Positions 1-5,804 are shown, counted from the first letter of the stretch. The stretch: DNA of 8,904 nt from Gammaproteobacteria bacterium (GCA_003233075.1 QIKQ01000339.1:1-8904), one strand, 5' to 3'. The notes: generated from the sequence alone by a model not told the origin. A program made the numbers and translations.

Positions 1-83
1 TATGACTCGTTTTCACTCGGTCCAAGCGCTCGACATAGTGTCGACTATGCCTGCGCACTTGTCGGTCGTGAAAACGAGTCATA
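1..83. repeat. 83-bp palindromic element with 16-bp perfect inverted ends
   Basis: Positions 1-16 (TATGACTCGTTTTCAC) and 68-83 are perfect reverse complements. The interior holds two mutually exclusive small hairpins: 30-35/39-44 (TCGACA/TGTCGA) and 34-38/45-49 (CATAG/CTATG). There is no open frame inside. The element may extend past the left edge. It looks like a non-coding intergenic palindromic repeat; its family and mobility are not known to me. It lies downstream of yqeY, between it and whatever gene follows to the left. Confidence 0.75.
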
Positions 84-127
84 GCATACCCCTTGAACCG
101 TCTCGTTACGAAGTGCTGTGAGAAAAG

Positions 128-164
128 CGGGCTAGGCGTTCAGCGAACGCTGCCTACGGGCTAC
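128..164 (-). repeat. Short GTAGCC-type repeat with hairpin, just after yqeY
   Basis: Read on the minus strand it begins GTAGCCCGTAGG, close to the GTAGCCTGTAGG end of the palindrome at 8766-8860. On the plus strand CGGGCTA occurs as a direct repeat at 128-134 and 157-163, and TAGGC...GCCTA with an inner GTTC/GAAC forms an imperfect stem. It begins 8 bases after the yqeY stop codon (reading on the minus strand), so it would sit in the 3' untranslated end of that transcript. It may be a truncated or degenerate copy of the family. Confidence 0.5.
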
Positions 165-171
165 AAATTTG

Positions 172-618
172 TTAGGTGGAAAGTTTTTCTTTAATGGCTT
201 TGCTGACAGCGCCCATATCGGCACGGCCGGCCATTTTTGGTTTGAGTAATCCCATGACCTTACCCATCTCCTTAATACTGGATGCGCCGCTGGTTTTCAT
301 GGCTTCATCAATCAGGGCATTGATTTCTTCTTCGCTAAGCGCTTCAGGCAGGTATTTCTGAATCACGCCTAGTTCGAATTCTTCTTGTTTAACGAGGTCA
401 GGACGATTACCTTTGGCAAATTGCTCAATGGAATCTCGTCGCTGTTTAACCATTTTGGTAAGGATGACTGTGACTCGTGCGTCATCAAGTTCGATACGTT
501 CGTCAACTTCAATTTGTTTCATTGCAGAGGTGATCAGGCGAATGGTGCCAAGCAGAGCTTTGTCTTTGGCCCGCATTGCGGATTTCATATCTTCAGTGAT
601 CGTTTCTTTAAGTGACAT
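172..618 (-). CDS. yqeY: GatB/YqeY domain-containing protein
   Basis: A 148-residue protein of the GatB/YqeY family, at the usual full length. It is a stand-alone version of the C-terminal helical tail domain of GatB, the tRNA-dependent amidotransferase subunit that contacts tRNA. The role of the free protein is not settled. What I recognise is the N-terminal helix pattern with 'LLGTIRLITSAMKQIEVDER', the central 'VKQRRDSIEQFAKGNRPDL' and 'IQKYLPEALSEEEI', and the C-terminal 'MGKVMGLLKPKMAGRADMG'. The ATG at 616-618 has AAGG 8 bases upstream (627-630 on the plus strand). It lies downstream of rpsU on the same strand, as in many gammaproteobacteria where yqeY sits between rpsU and dnaG. A terminator hairpin separates it from rpsU, so expression needs read-through or its own promoter, which I could not identify convincingly. 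Confidence 0.95.
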   Translation of the reverse strand: MSLKETITEDMKSAMRAKDKALLGTIRLITSAMKQIEVDERIELDDARVTVILTKMVKQRRDSIEQFAKGNRPDLVKQEEFELGVIQKYLPEALSEEEINALIDEAMKTSGASSIKEMGKVMGLLKPKMAGRADMGAVSKAIKEKLST

Positions 619-678
619 ACGTTTTGCCTTGAAGTGGGACTTGAAAATTAAATTTATTATTGATTAATTTAAGGGAAA

Positions 679-705
679 AAATAAAGGGGCAAAACCCCTT
701 TATTT
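679..705 (-). terminator. Intrinsic terminator between rpsU and yqeY
   Basis: A perfect 11-bp stem (679-689 with 695-705, four G:C pairs at the loop end) closes a 5-base loop at 690-694. On the minus strand it is followed by TTTATTTTTTCCC, so it should stop rpsU transcripts. The plus-strand side is also T-rich, but no plus-strand gene reads into it. It resembles the terminator after rpsU in the E. coli rpsU-dnaG-rpoD operon, which limits downstream expression. Confidence 0.85.
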
Positions 706-802
706 ATTATTCTCTACCTTTATATTCTCTACATTGTCATATTATCTAATAGCTAAACACTATACTAATGTAACAAGCATGAGTGAGTAAAGTGATGAGC
801 TA

Positions 803-1018
803 TTAATAAAGACGAGTGCGTCTAAGAGTTTCGCGCTGGAGTTTTTTCGCGTGTCGTTTTACGGCAGCTGCAGCTTTTCGCTTGCGCTCAGCAGTCGGCT
901 TTTCGTAAAATTCACGACGGCGAATTTCAGCTAATACGCCTGCTTTTTCGCAGGATCTCTTAAAACGTCTTAGTGCGACGTCAAAAGGCTCATTGTCTCG
1001 AACTTTTACGTGGGGCAT
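803..1018 (-). CDS. rpsU: 30S ribosomal protein S21
   Basis: A 71-residue, very basic protein matching bacterial S21 end to end: 'MPHVKVRDNEPFDVALRRFK' followed by 'RSCEKAGVLAEIRRREFYEK', then a Lys/Arg/Ala-rich tail ending RRTRLY. S21 is a small-subunit protein near the 3' end of 16S rRNA and helps natural mRNAs bind during initiation. The ATG at 1016-1018 is preceded by AGAGG about 11 bases away. A promoter lies at 1089-1117 and a terminator follows at 679-705. The gene is divergent from tsaD and upstream of yqeY, the common gammaproteobacterial arrangement leading to dnaG and rpoD. Length and composition are normal for the family. Confidence 0.98.
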   Translation of the reverse strand: MPHVKVRDNEPFDVALRRFKRSCEKAGVLAEIRRREFYEKPTAERKRKAAAAVKRHAKKLQRETLRRTRLY

Positions 1019-1088
1019 GAATTTATTAACCTCTGTCCTATTTGTAGTATGGTCTGGTTATTGAGCCACATTATTGATAAAGTGCGCG

Positions 1089-1117
1089 ATTTTAAACGCT
1101 TCGCGGCCAAATAGCAA
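1089..1117 (-). promoter_or_regulatory. Predicted sigma70-type promoter of rpsU
   Basis: On the minus strand TTGCTA (1112-1117, 4 of 6 matches to TTGACA) is followed after exactly 17 bases by TAAAAT (1089-1094, 5 of 6 matches to TATAAT). Transcription would start near 1081, giving a 5' leader of about 60 bases before the rpsU ATG. I saw no LexA-type CTGT-N8-ACAG site in this stretch. The call is by eye only. Confidence 0.6.
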
Positions 1118-1145
1118 AATTTACAGAAAAATAAGGGTATTTTTC

Positions 1146-2183
1146 GTGCGTGTATTAGGAATTGAAAGCAGTTGCGATGAAACAGGTGTTGCTTTATTCG
1201 ACACAGATAACGGCTTAGTTGCCCATCGCCTTTATAGCCAAATCGAAATTCATGCTGAATATGGCGGTGTAGTGCCTGAATTGGCCTCCAGAGACCATAT
1301 TCGTAAGACTCTGCCCCTAATCCAGCAGGTCTTAGATGATGCAAGCATGAGTGTAGACCAGCTCGACGGAATTGCCTACACCCAAGGGCCTGGATTAATC
1401 GGCGCTTTACTGGTCGGTTCAGCGATTGGCCGGAGCATGGCTTGGGCGTTGAATATTCCAGCAGTTGCGGTGCACCATATGGAGGGTCATTTACTTGCTC
1501 CCATGTTGGAGGAAAACCCACCTGAATTTCCTTTTGTCGCCTTACTGGTTTCAGGTGGTCATACTTTACTGGTTGACGTAAAGGGCGTTGGTCGTTACAC
1601 GATATTGGGCGAGTCGGTCGACGATGCGGTTGGCGAGGCCTTCGACAAGACCGCCAAGCTATTGGGCTTATCTTATCCGGGTGGGCCCGCTCTCGCTAAA
1701 CTAGCCGAATCTGGTAAACAGGGTCGATTCAAATTTCCGCGGCCGATGACTAATCGACCAGGGTTAAATTTTAGTTTTAGTGGTTTAAAAACATTTGCCC
1801 TGAATACAATTCAGGACCACAGCAAAGAGAGTCGAGCTCCTTATAATCTTGATCTGCAAACTCAAGCAGACATTGCTTACGCGTTCCAGGAAGCGGCAGT
1901 TGATACTTTGCTAATTAAAAGCTGCCGAGCGATGGCCGAAACAAAATATCAACGTTTAATCGTCGCAGGTGGTGTTGGTGCGAATGAGTCGCTGCGACAA
2001 AACTTAAATTTAAAGGCTAAAAAGTTAGACTTTGAAGTTTATTATCCGCGTGCAGAGTTTTGTACGGACAATGGCGCAATGATCGCGTATGCCGGTAGTT
2101 TGCGTTTGGCGGCGGGTCACACAGAGCCGCCTATTATCAAGGGTATGCCACGCTGGCGATTGGAGGATCTTGATGCTATTTAA
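1146..2183 (+). CDS. tsaD: tRNA N6-threonylcarbamoyladenosine transferase TsaD
   Basis: TsaD transfers the threonylcarbamoyl group made by TsaC onto A37 of ANN-reading tRNAs, working with TsaB and TsaE in the cytoplasm. The 345-residue product follows the E. coli protein closely. It starts 'MRVLGIESSCDETG', carries the metal-binding 'HHMEGHLLAP' with H111 and H115, 'SGGHT' near 136-140, 'GEAFDKTAKLLGL' at 163-175, 'PGLNFSFSGLKTF' at 205-217 and 'EFCTDNGAMIAYAG' at 304-317. I chose the GTG at 1146 because AAGGG (1133-1137) sits 8 bases upstream and because the family begins with this MRVLGIE sequence. An in-frame ATG at 1074 would add 24 unrelated residues and overlaps the rpsU promoter. It converges on plsY, with a palindrome between the two stops. 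Confidence 0.97.
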   Translation: MRVLGIESSCDETGVALFDTDNGLVAHRLYSQIEIHAEYGGVVPELASRDHIRKTLPLIQQVLDDASMSVDQLDGIAYTQGPGLIGALLVGSAIGRSMAWALNIPAVAVHHMEGHLLAPMLEENPPEFPFVALLVSGGHTLLVDVKGVGRYTILGESVDDAVGEAFDKTAKLLGLSYPGGPALAKLAESGKQGRFKFPRPMTNRPGLNFSFSGLKTFALNTIQDHSKESRAPYNLDLQTQADIAYAFQEAAVDTLLIKSCRAMAETKYQRLIVAGGVGANESLRQNLNLKAKKLDFEVYYPRAEFCTDNGAMIAYAGSLRLAAGHTEPPIIKGMPRWRLEDLDAI

Positions 2184-2198
2184 ATTCGTGTCGACAAT

Positions 2199-2273
2199 GT
2201 AGCCCGGCTCTCGGCAACTGCTCCTGCGTTGCTCTACCACGTGCATCCCTGCACGCGTAAAGAGCCGGGCTAC
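2199..2273. repeat. 75-bp GTAGCC...GGCTAC palindrome between convergent tsaD and plsY
   Basis: Perfect 13-bp inverted ends (GTAGCCCGGCTCT at 2199-2211 and its complement at 2261-2273) enclose a second hairpin, CGTGCA/TGCACG with a TCCC loop (2240-2255). It starts 15 bases after the tsaD stop and 13 bases before the plsY stop, filling almost the whole gap. There is no T-run, so it is not a classical terminator, though a strong hairpin here could protect or delimit both 3' ends. It has the look of the GTAGCCCGG-type intergenic palindromes seen in many proteobacteria. Confidence 0.8.
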
Positions 2274-2286
2274 AAAGCGAAAAGAT

Positions 2287-2883
2287 TTATTTTGAAGGTT
2301 TGCCTTCGGTACCGGCAATCAATTTTTGAATATTGGTTTTATGTCGCCAAAATAGAATAATTGTAATCAGGCTAGTTGTATAAACAACAGCATCCTGGTA
2401 ATCCATATAGAAAGCGAAAAAAGGCGCGAGTAAAAACGCGGTAAGTGCGGAGAGAGAAGAGATCCTAACTAAGAGATAAATGCTCGCCCAAGTAAAACAA
2501 ATAAAGAGTCCGATAGGCCAGATCGCTGTGAAAAGCACGCCAATCGCGGTCGCGACACCTTTGCCGCCTTTAAATTCAAAAAAGACCGGGTAGAGGTGGC
2601 CAAGAAATGCGGCAAAAGCAACGCACATTAAAACTAAACTGTCTGCTCCCAAGGTGGCAAAATGGGTTATTGCAACTGGAATGACACCCTTAAGCACATC
2701 TCCAAGTAAAGTAAAGATGGCCGCTTTTTTGCCGCCAATACGCATCATGTTAGTGGCGCCGGGATTATTCGAACCTTCCGAACGAGGATCAGGCAGGGAC
2801 ATCATTTTAGCTATAATGATGGCGCTGGAAAGTGATCCAAATAGGTATCCGGATAGGATAAGTGTTATGTCAATGATGCTCAT
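2287..2883 (-). CDS. plsY: Glycerol-3-phosphate acyltransferase PlsY
   Basis: An integral inner-membrane enzyme that transfers acyl groups from acyl-phosphate (made by PlsX) to glycerol-3-phosphate, the first step of phosphatidic acid synthesis. The 198-residue length and hydrophobic profile fit. Family motifs are in order: 'YLFGSLSSAI' (13-22), 'LPDPRSEGSNNPGATNMMR' (30-48) including the phosphate-loop GATN, 'GHLYPVFFEFKGGKGVAT' (95-112), and 'RHKTNIQKL' (180-188). The ATG gives an N-terminus aligned with E. coli PlsY, but I see no clear Shine-Dalgarno sequence. The folB divergent neighbour is as in Pseudomonas-type gene order. Its upstream region is mostly occupied by the palindrome at 2916-3015. 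Confidence 0.96.
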   Translation of the reverse strand: MSIIDITLILSGYLFGSLSSAIIIAKMMSLPDPRSEGSNNPGATNMMRIGGKKAAIFTLLGDVLKGVIPVAITHFATLGADSLVLMCVAFAAFLGHLYPVFFEFKGGKGVATAIGVLFTAIWPIGLFICFTWASIYLLVRISSLSALTAFLLAPFFAFYMDYQDAVVYTTSLITIILFWRHKTNIQKLIAGTEGKPSK

Positions 2884-2915
2884 ATGTTTTTAGTTTTATC
2901 GTTTAAGGTGTCTTT

Positions 2916-3015
2916 AAGGTGTTAGGTCTAGTTTTGCATGATCTTTTTTTTAAAACAAATAGAATTTATTTATTTATTTTACTAAAAGATCATGCAAAAC
3001 TAGACCTGACACCTT
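2916..3015. mobile_element. 100-bp near-perfect palindrome, probable RAYT-type non-autonomous element
   Basis: Arms of 32 bases (2916-2947 and 2984-3015) pair with a single G:T-type mismatch around an AT-rich 36-base loop. The outer arm reads AGGTGTCAGGTCTAGTTTTG on the minus strand. From memory, this GGTGTCAGGTCT...TTTTGCAT sequence recurs next to IS200-like/REP-associated tyrosine transposase (TnpA_REP) genes in many proteobacteria; that is recollection, not a search. No transposase lies in the window. It sits between the divergent starts of plsY and folB and so must affect or coexist with both promoters. Confidence 0.6.
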
Positions 3016-3036
3016 TCAAAATAATAAGTCTATAAA
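3006..3036 (+). promoter_or_regulatory. Possible folB promoter partly made by the palindrome arm
   Basis: CTGACA (3006-3011, 5 of 6 matches to TTGACA) lies in the right arm of the palindrome and TATAAA (3031-3036, 5 of 6 to TATAAT) lies just outside it. The spacer is 19 bases, longer than the best 17, so activity would be modest. No better candidate was seen between the element and the folB start at 3060. Confidence 0.3.
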
Positions 3037-3059
3037 ATTTACACAAAAGCGAGAGACAA

Positions 3060-3413
3060 GTGGATATTGTTTTTATTAGAGATTTACGCATTAAGACCAT
3101 CATAGGTATTTACGATTGGGAGCGAACGACTAAACAAGAAGTCGTGTTCGATTTAGAAATGGCCTGGGATATCAAAAAAGCCGCTGAATCCGACAGCATA
3201 GAACATGCGCTTGACTATAAAGCAGTTTCTAAACGTCTTGTTGAGTTTGTCGAGGAGTCTGAATTTCAATTGGTGGAAACGCTTGCAGAAAGAATTTGTG
3301 AAATAGTCATTCAAGAATTTAAGGTTCCCTGGTTAAAGTTGATATTAAATAAGGAAGGGGCAGTGAGTGTCGCTCGCGATGTGGGCGTTGTTATCGAGCG
3401 TGGTTCAAAATAA
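3060..3413 (+). CDS. folB: Dihydroneopterin aldolase FolB
   Basis: FolB cleaves 7,8-dihydroneopterin to 6-hydroxymethyl-7,8-dihydropterin and glycolaldehyde in folate synthesis and works as an octamer in the cytosol. The 117-residue protein aligns along its full length with E. coli FolB: 'MDIVFIRDLRIKTIIGIYDW' at the start, then E21 of the pterin site, 'VVFDLEMAWD' (28-37), 'ALDYKAVSKRLVEFVE' (50-65), 'LVETLAERI', and 'LNKEGAVSVARDVGVVIERG' (96-115) with K98, the conserved lysine. The start is GTG, weakly preceded by GAGAG. folK follows after 5 bases, so the two form an operon; the FolB product is the FolK substrate. Confidence 0.97.
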   Translation: MDIVFIRDLRIKTIIGIYDWERTTKQEVVFDLEMAWDIKKAAESDSIEHALDYKAVSKRLVEFVEESEFQLVETLAERICEIVIQEFKVPWLKLILNKEGAVSVARDVGVVIERGSK

Positions 3414-3418
3414 CACTG

Positions 3419-3919
3419 ATGACTCAAGTTTATGTCAGTGTTGGCAGTAACGTAAGTCGTAATAAGAATATTTGCCAGTGCCTAACTCAATTAAAATCTC
3501 GTTTTGGCGATTTGCAATTATCAAATATTTATGAGAATGATGCGATTGGTTTTGATGGTGATCCGTTTTTTAATCTGGTAGTTGGTTTTAAAACTGAGCT
3601 GGACCTAATTGAATTATCGAAGCGACTGCATCTAATTGAAGACCTATCAGGACGTGATCGTAGCCAACCGAAATTTTCTCCTCGTACTTTGGATATTGAT
3701 ATTTTGCTCTACGATGAGTTGGTTACTGATCAGGGTCCAGTGAAGTTACCGCGGGACGAAATCACACGTTATGCCTTTGTCTTAAAACCTTTGTCGGAAT
3801 TGTGTGCTGAACAGTTGCATCCGGTCAAACAATTAAGCTATCAGCGGCTTTGGAATGAGTTTAAGTCGAGTGAAGGTGCGAAAAGCCAAAACTTGGTTAG
3901 GGTTGAATTAGACTGTTAG
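3419..3919 (+). CDS. folK: 6-hydroxymethyl-7,8-dihydropterin pyrophosphokinase FolK (HPPK)
   Basis: FolK moves pyrophosphate from ATP to 6-hydroxymethyl-7,8-dihydropterin, the step just after FolB. The 166-residue protein starts 'MTQVYVSVGSN' and has 'ENDAIGFDGDPFFNLVVGF' (39-57) and the catalytic stretch 'GRDRSQPKFSPRTLDIDILL' (78-97), in which D92 and D94 correspond to the Mg2+ ligands. It is of the subtype I know from Pseudomonas folB-folK loci ('GxPKFSPRTLDID') rather than the E. coli 'RWGPRTLDLDI' form; serine replaces the usual Gly/Ala of the classical signature. It is probably translated with folB. The gene is followed by an A-rich stretch without a recognisable terminator. Confidence 0.96.
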   Translation: MTQVYVSVGSNVSRNKNICQCLTQLKSRFGDLQLSNIYENDAIGFDGDPFFNLVVGFKTELDLIELSKRLHLIEDLSGRDRSQPKFSPRTLDIDILLYDELVTDQGPVKLPRDEITRYAFVLKPLSELCAEQLHPVKQLSYQRLWNEFKSSEGAKSQNLVRVELDC

Positions 3920-4169
3920 CCAGCAAAGCACATTGCCGAATTGAGTGCCCTTGTGCTAAGGTGTTTCTTGAGGATGTAGCAAAACTGCTTATCGATTTTT
4001 TAGTAGATCTCTCTGAAGGACGTATTTAAACAGCAGTATTAGCTAACTAAAAACTAAAGAGTAATATTTTGCGAAATAGTTATCGAAAACTATTTAAATA
4101 AACAAAGCATAATAAAAAATATAAAGTACCTTTTACTTAACTATGGGTGCTTATATGGAGATTCGAGTT
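3920..4169. other. A/T-rich gap between folK and the secreted-protein gene
   Basis: No convincing gene. A perfect 8-bp stem, AAATAGTT/AACTATTT, lies at 4074-4081 and 4088-4095. A frame from 3907 to 4029 is open, ending in a plausible-looking peptide (VAKLLIDFLVDLSEGRI), but only a GTG at 3961 could start it, giving 22 residues. It could be the tail of a decayed gene. Several TATAAT-like hexamers occur (4108, 4120), none with a good -35 box at the right distance. Confidence 0.4.
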
Positions 4170-4733
4170 ATGGTTAATATCAGAAAACATAATAAGTGGC
4201 AGAAACTGATCTTCCTATTGCTAATGGCTATAGTGAGTCTGGCAGTTTTTGCGAGTGATCCAGAAATAGAAGATGAGATAGAGAAAGAAATACAGAAAGA
4301 AGCAAAAAAAGAAGCAAAGAAAAATGCGGACCAAGAGGAAGAAAAAGTTAGCGATGCGGTGGAAGTGGAAAACGTAAAAGAAGTTAAAAAAGAAAAAGTA
4401 AGCGATACGGCGAAAGTAGAAAAAATAGAAAAAGTTAAAAAGGAAAAAGGTTTTCGTTACGAAATCGATAACAACATCGCAAAAGTATTGGTTACAAAAT
4501 ATTATAATAGAAATGGCTTGTGGTCTGGGCATTATAAAATTAAAGCAATTAAAAGAATTCGCTTGCAACATTTCAATAAACGTCGAGCAGTAGCTCATGT
4601 CGAATATATTTATGCTAATTTCGAAGAGAATAAAAAGGCTAGCAATGGGGTTGATAAACGAACTTTTACCTTGATTAAACATGAGCGTTGGAATGTGATC
4701 AGTATGGGCAAGCACATGTCGGCTAAGTTTTAA
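4170..4733 (+). CDS. Unrecognised secreted protein with Lys/Glu repeat linker
   Basis: I do not recognise this 187-residue protein. It starts with a classical signal peptide: basic N-terminus (MVNIRKHNKWQK), hydrophobic core at 13-27, probable cleavage after A28 (VFA|SD). A highly charged Glu/Lys stretch follows (30-93), likely helical or coiled-coil, holding two 17-residue tandem repeats, EKVSDAVEVENVKEVKK (58-74) and EKVSDTAKVEKIEKVKK (75-91). A basic C-terminal domain of about 90 residues (94-187) with alternating strand-like segments ends 'RWNVISMGKHMSAKF'; a small alpha+beta fold is conceivable but unproven. I chose the ATG at 4170 because GGAG (4157-4160) lies 9 bases upstream; ATGs at 4143 and 4155 are in frame. 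It is A-rich compared with its neighbours and lies between folate genes, which suggests accessory DNA. It is probably periplasmic or surface-exposed. Confidence 0.75.
   Translation: MVNIRKHNKWQKLIFLLLMAIVSLAVFASDPEIEDEIEKEIQKEAKKEAKKNADQEEEKVSDAVEVENVKEVKKEKVSDTAKVEKIEKVKKEKGFRYEIDNNIAKVLVTKYYNRNGLWSGHYKIKAIKRIRLQHFNKRRAVAHVEYIYANFEENKKASNGVDKRTFTLIKHERWNVISMGKHMSAKF
4341..4442 (+). repeat. Two tandem 51-bp coding repeats
   Basis: Units 4341-4391 and 4392-4442 are in frame, each encoding a 17-residue EKVSD...VKK block, and a third start (GAAAAAG) follows at 4443. Differences between them change several residues but keep the charged pattern, so the duplication is not brand new. Confidence 0.75.
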
Positions 4734-4742
4734 TTGTAACTG

Positions 4743-5013
4743 GTCATTGCGAAGCTGCAAAAAGCAGCTGAAGCAATCCGCCCTAGCGTCCAGAGTAAGC
4801 GAAGCTTACGAAGGATCTCGCTTACGAATAATCTCATAGTCTAGTTGATGATTTACTTCTTTTAGGTAAACAATAGAAATTAGGAGATCCCACGCAAGCT
4901 TCGCTTGCTCTGGACGACGTGTCGAATTAGGAGATCCCACGCAAGCTTCGCTTGCTCTGGGCGACGTGTCGATTTAGGAGGCTGCTTCAAGCGCTCTGCG
5001 TTTTCGCAATGAC
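4743..5013. repeat. 271-bp composite element: inverted CATTGCGA repeats flanking tandem 47-mers
   Basis: The ends are 11-bp perfect inverted repeats, GTCATTGCGAA at 4743-4753 and its complement at 5003-5013. Each end continues into a REP-like unit GTCATTGCGA...GAAGCA; the left one encloses a hairpin AGCTGC-AAAAA-GCAGCT (4753-4769). Inside are two direct 47-bp copies (4878-4924, 4925-4971; one difference) and a diverged inverted copy around 4786-4819. Each copy has a 6-bp stem with a 3-base loop. GTCATTGCGA...GAAGCAATCC units are familiar from intergenic repeats of many bacteria. The right end is one base from the folM stop codon. Confidence 0.75.
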
Positions 5014-5014
5014 A

Positions 5015-5776
5015 CTAAATATTCTGGCTGCGGCCGCCATCCACTGCAATAATCTGACCTGTAATATAATTCGCATTGCTCACTAAAAATAAAATAGTTT
5101 GCGCAATGTCTTGCGGCGAACCTGCGCGTTTCAGAAAAGTTCGGTCTAGTATTTGTTTTTTACTGTCTTGGTCTAATTCATTTTCTGGCCAAAGAATAGC
5201 GCCAGGGGCAACGCCATTAACGCGCACATCGGGTCCTAGTTCTTTGGCGAGCGATTTGGTTAACATGGCAAGTCCCGCTTTGGATATGCAATAAACGCTG
5301 TGGTTTTTCATTGGCCGCTCCGCGTGAACATCGATCATATTCACAATACAACCTTTGTTTTTTGCAAGTAAGGGCGCAGCTGCCTGGCTTAAAAATAGCG
5401 GTGCCTTTAAATTGGTCGCCATTAGGTCTAACCAATGCAGATCAGTAATTTCTCCTATTGGCGTGGGGTAAAAGCTGGATGCATTATTAATAAGGATATC
5501 GAGTCGATTCCAGGTGGATTCTGCCGTTGTGACTAATTTTGAAAATTGATCAACGGTCGAAGTAGCAAGATCGGATTGAATCAAAACGACCGAATCGCTT
5601 CTTTGCGCATTTAACTTAACTGCTAAGGCTTCTGCCGATTTCTTGCTAGATCTATAATGCAAGACGATATTGGCACCTTGCTGGTGTAAATACTCGATGA
5701 TGCAAGCGCCTATGCGCTGAGACCCACCGGTGATAAGTGCAACTTTGTCGTTTAGGGGTTTAATTTGCTTTTCCAT
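5015..5776 (-). CDS. folM: Pteridine reductase (FolM/PTR1-type short-chain dehydrogenase)
   Basis: A 253-residue SDR-fold enzyme that should use NADPH to reduce dihydropteridines (dihydromonapterin or dihydrofolate type). Diagnostic features: 'TGGSQRIG' (16-23) for the nucleotide, 'HYRSS' (40-44), the PTR1-type NADPH phosphate-binding motif, D69, 'NNASSFYPTP' (97-106) typical of pteridine reductases, and 'DVHAERP' (149-155) with D149, then Y162 and K166. The D to Y to K spacing (13 and 4) matches the PTR1 catalytic set. It ends 'VDGGRSQNI'. It lies near folB and folK, supporting a pterin role, but on the opposite strand and separated by accessory DNA. The start has no clear Shine-Dalgarno sequence and lies 28 bases from the first possible start of the divergent methyltransferase gene. 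Substrate choice between monapterin and other pterins cannot be read here. Confidence 0.9.
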   Translation of the reverse strand: MEKQIKPLNDKVALITGGSQRIGACIIEYLHQQGANIVLHYRSSKKSAEALAVKLNAQRSDSVVLIQSDLATSTVDQFSKLVTTAESTWNRLDILINNASSFYPTPIGEITDLHWLDLMATNLKAPLFLSQAAAPLLAKNKGCIVNMIDVHAERPMKNHSVYCISKAGLAMLTKSLAKELGPDVRVNGVAPGAILWPENELDQDSKKQILDRTFLKRAGSPQDIAQTILFLVSNANYITGQIIAVDGGRSQNI

Positions 5777-5804
5777 AAGGTTTACTTTTGTTTAAAAATT
5801 CGCA

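Noticed and set aside
1074..1145. Upstream ATG extending tsaD by 24 residues
   Set aside because: The extra residues are not family-like, the region holds the rpsU promoter, and GTG 1146 has a well-placed AAGGG site and the family N-terminus.
1006..1521. 171-residue minus-strand open frame over the 5' part of tsaD
   Set aside because: It lies antisense to the well-supported tsaD and across the rpsU start; the peptide has no family features.
2199..2273. Integron attC-like site
   Set aside because: The long palindrome with an inner hairpin suggested it, but the ends lack the RYYYAAC/GTTRRRY core sites and no cassette array is present.
2025..2318. 97-residue minus-strand open frame across the tsaD and plsY ends
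   Set aside because: It crosses the palindrome and both real genes; composition and peptide look non-coding.
3907..4029. Open frame after folK ending VAKLLIDFLVDLSEGRI
   Set aside because: There is no ATG start and at most 22 residues from GTG 3961; it could be a gene remnant but I have no family match.
4221..4760. 179-residue minus-strand open frame, Phe-rich
   Set aside because: It is the mirror of the Lys/Glu repeat coding on the plus strand (AAA/GAA read as TTT/TTC); the plus-strand gene has a ribosome site and signal peptide.
4878..4971. Two 47-bp direct repeats as a CRISPR array
   Set aside because: The copies are adjacent with no spacers between them and there are no cas genes; they are part of a composite repeat.
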